DNA of 6,392 bases, from NCBI GenBank assembly GCA_947629725.1, contig CANREU010000095.1, positions 1 to 6,392 of the forward strand, read 5' to 3'. A model generated the notes under the pieces. That model had not been told where the DNA came from. It saw only the letters and a list, made by a program, of their open reading frames with translations, and did not search any database. Shown here in pieces: positions 1 to 6,030 of this stretch. How positions within the stretch are numbered: the stretch's first letter is position 1; every line of letters starts with the position of its first letter. The position numbers and the translations under genes were made by a program. Source of the DNA: an uncultured Clostridia bacterium (lineage in GTDB: Bacteria > Bacillota > Clostridia > Christensenellales > Borkfalkiaceae).

Positions 1-1
1 G

Positions 2-112
2 GGGAAGAAGAGGGGAATGGAGTGCCCCCTCCTCGCGCGGGCAGTCGCCCTCGTGCACGACGTTGAGAACGGCCTCGCGGAGCTCTCTCCCGAGACATTG
101 GAGCTGATATGA
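2..112 (+). CDS. 3' end of an unrecognised gene, cut by the left edge
   Basis: An open frame runs from base 2 to a TGA at 110-112 and encodes the last 36 residues of a protein, ending ETLELI. The start lies outside the window. The piece reads like a real C-terminus: a helical, leucine- and alanine-rich stretch (LLARAVALVHDVENGLAELS) with no low-complexity bias. Its stop overlaps the ATG of the next gene in an ATGA arrangement, the same 4-bp coupling style seen at the next junction, which supports it as the upstream cistron of the same operon. The fragment is too short to assign a family, and I do not recognise it. A competing frame ending in TGA at 105-107 is also open, but its Ser/Arg-rich product looks like an out-of-frame shadow. 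Confidence 0.55.
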   Translation, partial: GKKRGMECPLLARAVALVHDVENGLAELSPETLELI

Positions 113-729
113 AAGTATATATCGTTAGAAGCGCCGAGCGGGAGACCTTGCGCGACGGGCTCACCGCGCGGGGCAAAAGGCAGGCGGCTCTCCTTTCGGA
201 GGAGATCGCCTCGTCCGTCCTCGTCTGCGGACCCGAGGGGTACACGCGGGAGACGGCGGAGATCTGCGCCCGCAAATGGGGGAAAGAAGTTTCCGTCCTT
301 CGGGAATTACAGCCTCTTTCCCTCTCTTTGGAGAGGGAAAACCGCGGAGATTTCTACCCCGTTGGGTTCCCCGTCCGCGCGGAAAATCCCTTTCCCCCCG
401 AGGCATACGGGGCGCTCCGCGCCGCCCTTTCCTCCCTCCTCGCGCAATACGGCGGGGAGGAGGCCCTCGCCTTCTTCTGCACCTTCGGCGGCGGGGCCGC
501 GATCGCGTCCTGCCTCTGCGGCACGGCGGAGGAGAGCTTTCTCGAATTTTCCTCCGAGCCCGCGTCTTTTTGCGAGCTCGTGAAGAAGGAAACGTTCGAT
601 CCCGTCCGCATCTGGTCCTCCGAACACCTCTATGCGGGCGGGGAGAGCCTCTATGAGGAGCCGCCCGTGAATTTGGAGAAGTCCGACGCGCCGAAGATCC
701 GCGTCTCCTTCGGGGAGAAAAAGCCGTGA
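109..729 (+). CDS. Degenerate histidine-phosphatase-fold protein, probable pseudoenzyme
   Basis: The product is 206 residues and is clearly related to the next gene: MKVYIVRSAE against MRLLLIRHGD, LTARGKRQAALLSE against LTEKGKREASLLSE, and RETAEICARKW against RETAEFCLKKW. The family's phospho-accepting histidine in the RHG motif is Ser8 (RSA). The arginine of the SPLGRARETA motif is Tyr45, and the second catalytic histidine (FCHFG in the neighbour) is Thr125 (FCTFG). Only Arg7 of the core set remains, so phosphoglycerate-mutase-type phosphatase chemistry is not expected. The frame is intact and well coded, which argues against a decaying pseudogene. It may bind or regulate its active neighbour, or bind a phosphorylated ligand; that is speculation. 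The start is ATG with GGAG at 100-103, and it overlaps the upstream stop by 4 bp. The fold assignment is firm and the role unknown. Confidence 0.8.
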   Translation: MKVYIVRSAERETLRDGLTARGKRQAALLSEEIASSVLVCGPEGYTRETAEICARKWGKEVSVLRELQPLSLSLERENRGDFYPVGFPVRAENPFPPEAYGALRAALSSLLAQYGGEEALAFFCTFGGGAAIASCLCGTAEESFLEFSSEPASFCELVKKETFDPVRIWSSEHLYAGGESLYEEPPVNLEKSDAPKIRVSFGEKKP

Positions 730-1442
730 GGCTCCTTCTCATCCGCCACGGCGACCCCGACTACGAGCGCGACGCTCTCACCGAAAAGGGGAAGAGGGAG
801 GCATCGCTCCTTTCGGAGCGCGCGGCAGATTGGAAAGTGGACGACGTGTACGTCTCTCCCCTCGGCAGGGCGCGGGAGACGGCGGAGTTTTGTCTCAAAA
901 AGTGGAAAAAGCGCGCGGAGGTCCTCGATTGGGCGCAGGAATTTCTCCTCCCCGAAAAGGACGAGAAGGGGTGGGACAGGATCCCGTGGGACTTTCTCCC
1001 CGCCGATTGGACGAAAGACGACGAGAACTTCCGCGGGCAGGATTGGCTCCGTCTCATCCCCGCCGCGCGGGAGAAGTATGCGGCCCTTTGCGCCTCCCTC
1101 GACGGGCTCCTTGCCCGTTACGGCTACGAGAGAACGGGGAGGTACTACCGCGCCGTACACCCTTCAAAGAAGACGGCCGTCCTCTTCTGCCACTTCGGCG
1201 TCTCGATGATGATGCTCTCTCATCTTCTCAACATCCCCGCCGAGCCCCTTCTTCACGGTCTTTATTTGGCGCCGACCTCCGTCACCGTCTTGAATACGGA
1301 GGAGAGGCGGGGGGACGAGGCGTACTTCCGCGCCGAGAGAGTGGGAGACTGCTTTCACCTCCTCGCGGGCGGGGAACCCGTCTCGGCGAGCGGCTATTTT
1401 ACGGAACTCATGCAGGAATCTCCCTTTGGGAGAAAGGAGTGA
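726..1442 (+). CDS. Histidine phosphatase family protein (phosphoglycerate-mutase-like fold)
   Basis: This 238-residue soluble protein has the full histidine-phosphatase signature. The N-terminal LIRHGD gives Arg7 and the phospho-accepting His8, SPLGRARETAE carries the phosphate-binding Arg48, and LFCHFGVS carries the second catalytic His156. It should remove phosphate from a small molecule or protein through a phosphohistidine intermediate. The substrate cannot be read from sequence; the family includes cofactor-dependent mutases, alpha-ribazole phosphatase and broad phosphatases. The start is GTG at 726, because the first strand of the fold begins at once after it; a GGGGAG site lies at 712-717. 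The start overlaps the stop of the degenerate paralogue in a GTGA arrangement, so translation is probably coupled. A segment of about 30 residues around 80-110 (rich in Trp and Asp) has no clear counterpart in the shorter paralogue. No signal peptide is visible. Confidence 0.9.
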   Translation: MRLLLIRHGDPDYERDALTEKGKREASLLSERAADWKVDDVYVSPLGRARETAEFCLKKWKKRAEVLDWAQEFLLPEKDEKGWDRIPWDFLPADWTKDDENFRGQDWLRLIPAAREKYAALCASLDGLLARYGYERTGRYYRAVHPSKKTAVLFCHFGVSMMMLSHLLNIPAEPLLHGLYLAPTSVTVLNTEERRGDEAYFRAERVGDCFHLLAGGEPVSASGYFTELMQESPFGRKE

Positions 1443-1446
1443 TATG
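1435..1446 (+). promoter_or_regulatory. Ribosome binding site that fixes the gltX start
   Basis: AGGAG at 1435-1439 lies four bases before ATG at 1444, inside the last codons of the phosphatase gene. A longer frame from a TTG at 1426 is open, but it would place this site inside the coding region and add only six residues not expected in the family. ATG at 1444 is therefore preferred. The phosphatase TGA (1440-1442) falls between the site and the ATG, a typical re-initiation geometry. Confidence 0.75.
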
Positions 1447-3084
1447 GACTATCGAAAACTTGCGGAGCGCTTGCTCCCGGGCGACTATCCTACGCCCGAA
1501 TTTTATGAGGAGAAATACCCCCCTCGCGCCCTTCCCGCAGGGGCGGAGGTCACGCGGCTCGCGCCCTCTCCCACGGGATTTATCCACCTCGGCAACCTCT
1601 TTGCGGCGATCGCAAACGAGCGCGTCGCCCATAGGAGCGGGGGCGTTTTATACCTCCGGATCGAAGATACCGACTTAAAGCGCAAGGTGGACGGCGCGGT
1701 CGAGGCGGTCATAGGCGCCCTCAAATACTTCGACATCAAATTCGACGAGGGCGCGGAGATCGGCGGGGATGAGACCTACGCCCCGTGGTACCAGCGGCAG
1801 CGCGCCGAAATTTACAGGGCGTTCGCGAAGAAACTCATCGCCGAGGGGAGAGCGTACCCCTGCTTCTGCACGGAGGAGGAGCTCTCCGCCCTCCGCGAGG
1901 AGCAGACGGCAAAGAAGGAGATCACGGGCTACTACGGGAAGTACGCCCGCTGCCGTAACCTCTCCGAGGAGGAAATTTACCGCAACCTCGACGCGGGCAA
2001 GCCCTTCGTCATCCGCCTTCGCTCCCTCGGAAACCCCGAGAACAAATTGAAGCTCCGCGACGCGGTGAAGGGGGAGATCACCGTCACCGAGAACGATCAG
2101 GACGTCGTCATCTTAAAGTCGGACGGCATCCCCACCTACCACTTCGCCCACGCGATCGACGACCACTTCATGCGCACGACCCTCGTCATCCGCGGGGAGG
2201 AGTGGCTCGCCTCCCTCCCCATCCACGTGGAACTCTTTGATGCGCTCGGTTTCCGCCGTCCCCGCTACGGGCACAACTGCTCCCTCATGAAGCAGGACGG
2301 CGAGACCCGCCGAAAACTTTCAAAGCGCAAAGACCCCGAGCTCTCCCTCGAGTTCTACAGGAAGGAGGGATACTACCCCCGCGCCGTGAAAGTCTACATG
2401 CTCACCCTCCTCAACTCCAATTTCGAGGAGTGGTACCTGAAAAACCCCGCGGCGGACCTCAACGAGTTCCCCTTTAAGGTGGAGAAGATGTCGAAGAGCG
2501 GCGCCCTCTTCGACCTCGATAAACTCAACGACATCTCCAAGAACGAGCTCGCCCTCCTCGACGAGAAGGCAATGCTTGTATTCCTCAAAGACTGGGCGGC
2601 GGAGTTCGGTACCTCGGCGCAGAAAAACTATTTTGCGGACGAGGAGAAGATGCTCCGCGTCCTCACCCTCTGCATGGGGGTGGGCGGCAAGAAGAGACGG
2701 AAAGACTTCACGACCGCCTCGCAGGCGATGGAGTTCATAAGGTATTTCTTTGAGAGACCCGAAGCGCACGAGGAGTACCGCGCCGAAAGGGAGACGGTCT
2801 GCGCCGTCCTCCGCGATTTCCTTCAAAGCTATTCTCCCGCGGACGACTCGCAGGCTTGGTTCGGAAAGGTGAAGGAGGTCGCGGCAGCGCACGGCTATGC
2901 CGCCGAGATGCGGGACTACAAGGCCTCCCCCGAGAGCTATAAGGGGAGCGTTGCCGACGTCGCCGAGATCTTGCGCATTGCGACGACGGGCAGGGCGAAC
3001 ACTCCCGACCTTTATACGATTATGCAGATTTTGGGCGAAGAGGAGACGCGTGCGCGCTTAAAGTGCGCGACGGAAAATCCGTAA
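1444..3084 (+). CDS. gltX: Glutamyl-tRNA synthetase (glutamate--tRNA ligase)
   Basis: This class I aminoacyl-tRNA synthetase joins glutamate to tRNA in the cytoplasm using ATP. The protein is 546 residues. Residues 38-51 hold the HIGH-type signature (LAPSPTGFIHLGN, with HLGN at 48-51). LRIEDTD follows at 71-77, and KLSKRKDP at 291-298 is the KMSKS-type ATP loop. Cys140, Cys142 and Cys170 form a CxC...C pattern like the zinc site in the tRNA acceptor-binding insert. The stretch TYHFAHAIDDHFMRTTLVIRG (231-251) and LLNSNFEEW (322-330) are typical of the Bacillota form, which is longer than the E. coli enzyme. The C-terminal half (about 340-546) is the helical anticodon-binding region. Whether the enzyme also charges tRNA-Gln, as in organisms with a GatCAB amidotransferase, cannot be told from here. 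It is 1 bp downstream of the phosphatase and 15 bp upstream of the TIR gene. Confidence 0.97.
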   Translation: MDYRKLAERLLPGDYPTPEFYEEKYPPRALPAGAEVTRLAPSPTGFIHLGNLFAAIANERVAHRSGGVLYLRIEDTDLKRKVDGAVEAVIGALKYFDIKFDEGAEIGGDETYAPWYQRQRAEIYRAFAKKLIAEGRAYPCFCTEEELSALREEQTAKKEITGYYGKYARCRNLSEEEIYRNLDAGKPFVIRLRSLGNPENKLKLRDAVKGEITVTENDQDVVILKSDGIPTYHFAHAIDDHFMRTTLVIRGEEWLASLPIHVELFDALGFRRPRYGHNCSLMKQDGETRRKLSKRKDPELSLEFYRKEGYYPRAVKVYMLTLLNSNFEEWYLKNPAADLNEFPFKVEKMSKSGALFDLDKLNDISKNELALLDEKAMLVFLKDWAAEFGTSAQKNYFADEEKMLRVLTLCMGVGGKKRRKDFTTASQAMEFIRYFFERPEAHEEYRAERETVCAVLRDFLQSYSPADDSQAWFGKVKEVAAAHGYAAEMRDYKASPESYKGSVADVAEILRIATTGRANTPDLYTIMQILGEEETRARLKCATENP

Positions 3085-3099
3085 CACACAGGAGGAAAA

Positions 3100-4908
3100 A
3101 TGGACGGGGAATTTATTTGCAAATATTGCACGGCGCCGCTTACATTACAGGAAGCGGTGGGGAGCGTTGTGCGCTGCGTCCATTGCGGAAATGTGCAGAC
3201 CTTGCCGAAGAAGGACGTCTCTCCCGCCGCGCTCTCTTTCCTCCGCATGGGGGAGCACGATTTAGACACCTGCAAGTTCGATGAGGCGTACACGGCATAC
3301 GCAAAGGCTGCGGAGCTGGACGAGAAAGAACCCGAGGCCTATTTCGGCATGGCGCTCGCCGCGTTTAAGGTACAGTACTTAAAGGACGAGGTCAACGAGC
3401 GCCTACAGCCCATTTGCCATGAGATCTCCGAGAAAGTCTTTTCGGACGACAAGAATTTCCGCCGCGCATTGGAACTCGCCACGGACGAGCAGAGAAGGGA
3501 GTACAGAAAGCGGGGAAGGGAGATCGACGAGGTCAAGGAAGAGTTTTACGAATTGCAGCGCAAGGGCCTCGATTACGACTGCTTTTTGTGCGTAAAAGTG
3601 ACGGATGGGGGCGGGAAAACGGCGGACTACGACCGCGCGAACGACATCTATTATTACTTGAAGGACGAGGGCTATAAGCCGTTTTTCTCCGAGCGGGAGA
3701 TGAAGGGGCGGACAGGCTCCGACTACGAAGCGCTTATTCTCTATGCCCTCTACACCTCGGAGTGCATGCTTATCGTTTGTTCCAATGAAGAGTACTTGCA
3801 GACCAAGTGGGTGAAGAACGAATATATGCGGTTTTTACACATGCTCGCGAACGAGGAGAAAGAGCGGGACGCGCTCACGTTCGTCTTTTCGGGCAAGCCC
3901 ATAGAGAAACTTCCGAGCGGGAAAAAGGTGCAGGGCATCGACCTTTCCAAGCCCGACGCCTACACCCGTATCGGGGAGTTCGTAAAAATCCACACCCCAG
4001 AAGCGAAGAAAAAGAGAGAAGAGGAAGAAGCGCGGAAACAGCGGGAAGAAGAGGAGAGGGACAAGGAACTCGCCGAACTTAAAAAACAACTTGCGCAAAT
4101 GCAGCAGGAACGTGCAACGGCCGCTACCCCCGCGAATTTATCTCCCACGCAACTTCTTGCGATGACAAAACAGCTGGAGAAGGAAGAAGCTCGCCTTGCC
4201 GCAGAGAAAAAAGCATGGGAAGAGCAGAAACGGCGTGAGGAAGAAGCCCGCCTTGCCGCCGAAGAAAAGGCGCGCGAGGAAGCCGCCCGCCAAATGATGG
4301 AAGAAGAGGCGCGGAAGCGTCGCAAACTGGTAGAGCTACCTTCCTACTTGGCACAATTTGAAATTGAGAACGGCGTACTTAAACAATATAAAGGGTTCGG
4401 CGGCGAGGTCGTTGTTCCCAACGGTGTGGCTTCAATTGGAGAGCGTGCGTTTCAAGGTTGCAGAGGACTCACGAATGTTATCATCCCTAATGGCGTGACT
4501 TCGATAGGAACTTGTGCATTCGATGGCTGTATCGATTTGACTGGTATCACAATTCCAAAAGGCGTGACCTCGATTGGAGCATGGGCATTTAGTGGTTGCA
4601 TTGGAATGACGAGTATCACGATTCCAGACAGTGTGATTTCGATCGGGAGAGGGGCGTTTAGTAATTGCAGGGGACTCACAAATATGGTCATCCCGAACGG
4701 CGTGACGTCGATTGATGATGTGGCGTTCAGTGATTGCAGCAAGCTCATGAGTATTGCCATTCCAAACAGCGTGACTTCGATTGGGAATGGGGCGTTCGTG
4801 CGGTGCTCTAAACTTAAGTCCGTCACTATTTCCAATCGGTTCAAGGAGGAAGACCTCAAAAACATTTTCGGCGACGAATATAAACACATCAAATTTACAT
4901 TTATCTAA
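3100..4908 (+). CDS. Zinc ribbon-TPR-TIR-coiled coil-LRR multidomain protein
   Basis: The 602-residue protein has five regions. Cys8/Cys11 and Cys26/Cys29 make a small zinc ribbon. Residues 43-90 look like a TPR helix pair. Residues 158-296 form a TIR domain: a first strand YDCFLCVKV, a helix from 179 leading into GYKPFFSERE, MLIVCSNEEY, then KWVKNEY. Glu241 in WVKNE aligns by eye with the catalytic Glu642 of human SARM1 (WVHKE), so NAD+ cleavage is plausible. Residues 301-409 are a Glu/Lys/Arg/Ala-rich coiled coil with a near-repeat of EEARLAAE (362 and 381). Residues 442-579 hold six 23-residue BspA-type leucine-rich repeats. There is no signal peptide or membrane helix, so it should be cytoplasmic. 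AGGAGG (3090-3095) precedes the ATG. A sensor (LRR) with a TIR effector is inferred; phage defence is possible but unproven, and no defence partner is present. Confidence 0.88.
   Translation: MDGEFICKYCTAPLTLQEAVGSVVRCVHCGNVQTLPKKDVSPAALSFLRMGEHDLDTCKFDEAYTAYAKAAELDEKEPEAYFGMALAAFKVQYLKDEVNERLQPICHEISEKVFSDDKNFRRALELATDEQRREYRKRGREIDEVKEEFYELQRKGLDYDCFLCVKVTDGGGKTADYDRANDIYYYLKDEGYKPFFSEREMKGRTGSDYEALILYALYTSECMLIVCSNEEYLQTKWVKNEYMRFLHMLANEEKERDALTFVFSGKPIEKLPSGKKVQGIDLSKPDAYTRIGEFVKIHTPEAKKKREEEEARKQREEEERDKELAELKKQLAQMQQERATAATPANLSPTQLLAMTKQLEKEEARLAAEKKAWEEQKRREEEARLAAEEKAREEAARQMMEEEARKRRKLVELPSYLAQFEIENGVLKQYKGFGGEVVVPNGVASIGERAFQGCRGLTNVIIPNGVTSIGTCAFDGCIDLTGITIPKGVTSIGAWAFSGCIGMTSITIPDSVISIGRGAFSNCRGLTNMVIPNGVTSIDDVAFSDCSKLMSIAIPNSVTSIGNGAFVRCSKLKSVTISNRFKEEDLKNIFGDEYKHIKFTFI
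4423..4836 (+). repeat. Six in-frame 69-bp leucine-rich repeats (BspA/LRR_5 type)
   Basis: Inside the TIR gene, six units of exactly 69 bp (23 residues) follow each other without gaps. The pattern is GVTSIGxxAFxxCxxLTxIxIPN, with a cysteine at the same place in every unit. The units start at residues 442, 465, 488, 511, 534 and 557. A half-unit-like strand (GGEVVVPN) precedes them. Such repeats stack into a solenoid that usually binds protein ligands. The DNA of the units is alike but not identical, so the array is diverged rather than freshly expanded. Confidence 0.93.
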
Positions 4909-4928
4909 CAAACAAAAGGAGTAAGAGT

Positions 4929-5759
4929 ATGAGTCGGGCGGATGAAATTTTTATTGTAAACTGCAAGGACATTCTGCAAAACGGCGTGTGGGATACCGAG
5001 CTCGAGGTCCGTCCCCATTGGGAGGACGGCGTCCCCGCCCACACCGTAAAAAAATTCGGCATTGTCAACCGCTACAACCTGCAGGAGGAGTTCCCCATCC
5101 TCACCCTCCGCCGCACAGCTTTCAAGAGCTGTATCGACGAAATTTTGTGGATTTGGCAGAAGAAGAGCAACAACGTGCGCGACCTCCATTCCCACATCTG
5201 GGACAGCTGGGCGGACGAAGAGGGGAGCATCGGGAAAGCATACGGCTATCAACTCGGCGTGAAGCACAAGTATAAGGAGGGGGAGTTCGATCAGGTCGAC
5301 CGCGTCCTCTACGACTTGAAGCACAATCCCGCCTCCCGCCGCATCCTAACGAATATTTTCAACTTTGAGGACCTGCACGCCATGCACCTCTACCCTTGCG
5401 CCTACTCCATGACCTTCAATGTCTCGGGGGACACCCTGAACGGCATCCTCAACCAGCGCTCGCAGGACATGCTCACCGCGAACAATTGGAACGTGGTGCA
5501 GTACGCAGTGCTCCTCATCATGTTTGCACAGGTCTCGGGGCTGAAGGCGGGGGAGCTCGTGCACGTCATCGCCGACGCCCACCTCTACGATCGCCACATT
5601 CCCATCGTGAAGGAAGTGATAGAGAACGACCCGCTGCCCGCGCCCAAACTCATCGTGGACCCCGATGTGAAGAATTTTTACGACTTCACGGTGGATAGCT
5701 TCAAGCTCGATAACTACGAGTTCCACCCGCTCGCCGCGAAGATCCCCGTGGCGATCTGA
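4929..5759 (+). CDS. thyA: Thymidylate synthase (folate-dependent, ThyA type)
   Basis: ThyA methylates dUMP to dTMP with 5,10-methylene-tetrahydrofolate, releasing dihydrofolate. The 276-residue length fits the family. Cys157 in LYPCAYSMTFNV is the nucleophile. ASRRIL (135-140) supplies the arginine pair that reaches the partner subunit's phosphate, QRSQD (176-180) and Asn188 bind dUMP, and AHLYDRH (217-223) is the other nucleotide-contact segment. The protein ends in PVAI, the conserved C-terminus that closes over the site. The residue after the cysteine is Ala rather than the His of E. coli ThyA; as I recall, the Bacillus subtilis/phi3T branch also lacks His there, and LWIWQ, HIWD and YDFTVDSFKL also match that branch. 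AGGAG at 4917-4921 lies seven bases before ATG. The gene follows the TIR gene by 20 bp, so it may share its transcript, and it precedes the dihydrofolate reductase gene that recycles its product. Confidence 0.97.
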   Translation: MSRADEIFIVNCKDILQNGVWDTELEVRPHWEDGVPAHTVKKFGIVNRYNLQEEFPILTLRRTAFKSCIDEILWIWQKKSNNVRDLHSHIWDSWADEEGSIGKAYGYQLGVKHKYKEGEFDQVDRVLYDLKHNPASRRILTNIFNFEDLHAMHLYPCAYSMTFNVSGDTLNGILNQRSQDMLTANNWNVVQYAVLLIMFAQVSGLKAGELVHVIADAHLYDRHIPIVKEVIENDPLPAPKLIVDPDVKNFYDFTVDSFKLDNYEFHPLAAKIPVAI

Positions 5760-5762
5760 CCT

Positions 5763-5890
5763 CCCCGCTCCTTCTCGGCGCCCCGACTACCGCGCCCGCC
5801 CCGCTCCTTCTCGGCGCCCGACTACCGTGCCCACCCCGCTGCCTCTCGGCGCCCGACTACCGTGCCCACCCCGCTCCTTCTCGGCGCCCC
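5763..5890. repeat. Tandem repeat, 3.6 copies of a 35-36 bp unit
   Basis: Four head-to-tail copies start at 5763, 5799, 5834 and 5869; the first three are 36, 35 and 35 bp and the last is 22 bp. Each begins CCCCGCTCCTTCTCGG (third copy CCCCGCTGCCTCTCGG), and full copies end near CGACTACCGTGCCCA (first copy CGCGCCCG). Every full copy contains a short inverted repeat (TCGG...CCGA). The array begins 3 bp after the thyA stop and runs into the hairpin region. There are no spacers between copies, so this is not a CRISPR array. The function is unknown. Confidence 0.9.
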
Positions 5891-5933
5891 CTCGAGGGGG
5901 AGCTCCGCCGTGTTTTTTACGGCGGTGAGGGGG
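5887..5933. repeat. GC-rich palindromic element with alternative pairings
   Basis: CCCCCTC at 5887-5893 is followed directly by GAGGGGG (5894-5900), a perfect 14-bp palindrome, and the same GAGGGGG recurs at 5927-5933. Between them CCGCCGT (5905-5911) pairs with ACGGCGG (5919-5925) around a loop containing six T. CCCCCTC can pair with either GAGGGGG copy; the distant choice encloses the inner hairpin in a cruciform-like fold. It looks like a mobile-type intergenic palindrome of the kind common in gut Clostridia (from memory, not searched). The first palindrome followed by T6 does not make a good intrinsic terminator, because the T run sits in the loop of the next stem. Confidence 0.75.
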
Positions 5934-5953
5934 TGTTGTTACGCGAACACCCC
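5930..5953. repeat. Inverted repeat, 8-bp stem
   Basis: GGGGTGTT (5930-5937) pairs with AACACCCC (5946-5953) around an 8-base loop. It shares bases 5930-5933 with the preceding element, so the two folds compete. No T tract follows, so I do not call it a terminator. Confidence 0.7.
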
Positions 5954-5970
5954 TTCCGCCCCTGCGGGCA

Positions 5971-5990
5971 CCCACCCCTCAAGGGGTGGG
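5971..5990. repeat. Inverted repeat, 8-bp stem with TCAA loop
   Basis: CCCACCCC (5971-5978) pairs with GGGGTGGG (5983-5990) around TCAA. It lies about 40 bp before the dihydrofolate reductase start. A smaller GCCC/GGGC pair (5958-5961 with 5966-5969) lies just upstream. The downstream bases (CAAGGAAACGG) contain no T run. It might terminate thyA transcription in a factor-assisted way or shape the leader of the next gene; neither can be decided here. Confidence 0.7.
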
Positions 5991-6030
5991 CAAGGAAACG
6001 GCCGTCGTCCCCCAATCAAAAAGGAATATT

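Noticed and set aside
161..742. A 193-codon open frame on the minus strand
   Set aside because: Its product is Arg/Pro/Gly-rich with no domain, and it is antisense to a clear histidine-phosphatase-fold gene in GC-rich DNA.
1426..1443. A TTG start for gltX that would add six residues
   Set aside because: The AGGAG site lies inside this extension and points to ATG at 1444.
2485..2499. A second KMSKS string (residues 348-352) in gltX
   Set aside because: The true ATP loop is KLSKR at 291-295; as I recall, a KMSKSGALFD-like segment is common in this clostridial enzyme type, so I do not treat it as unusual.
2320..2892. A 190-codon minus-strand frame opposite gltX
   Set aside because: It is the mirror of a well-conserved synthetase; the product looks like a codon-bias shadow.
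4856..4884. Possible promoter for thyA with TATAAA at 4879-4884
   Set aside because: The -35 position reads TCAAAA, a poor match, and the site lies inside the TIR gene's AT-rich end; co-transcription is simpler.
4432..4911. Minus-strand frames opposite the leucine-rich repeats
   Set aside because: They are repetitive only because the plus strand is repetitive, and they show no start context or known motif.
5396..5410. Missing His after the ThyA catalytic Cys (PCA instead of PCH)
   Set aside because: From memory, the Bacillus subtilis/phi3T branch of ThyA also lacks this His, so it is a branch feature rather than a defect.
5763..5890. CRISPR-like array
   Set aside because: The copies are directly adjacent, with no unique spacers and no cas gene nearby.
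5787..5975. A 62-codon minus-strand frame in the thyA-folA gap
   Set aside because: It is translated from tandem repeats and hairpins, giving a Gly/Arg-rich product with no supporting ribosome site.
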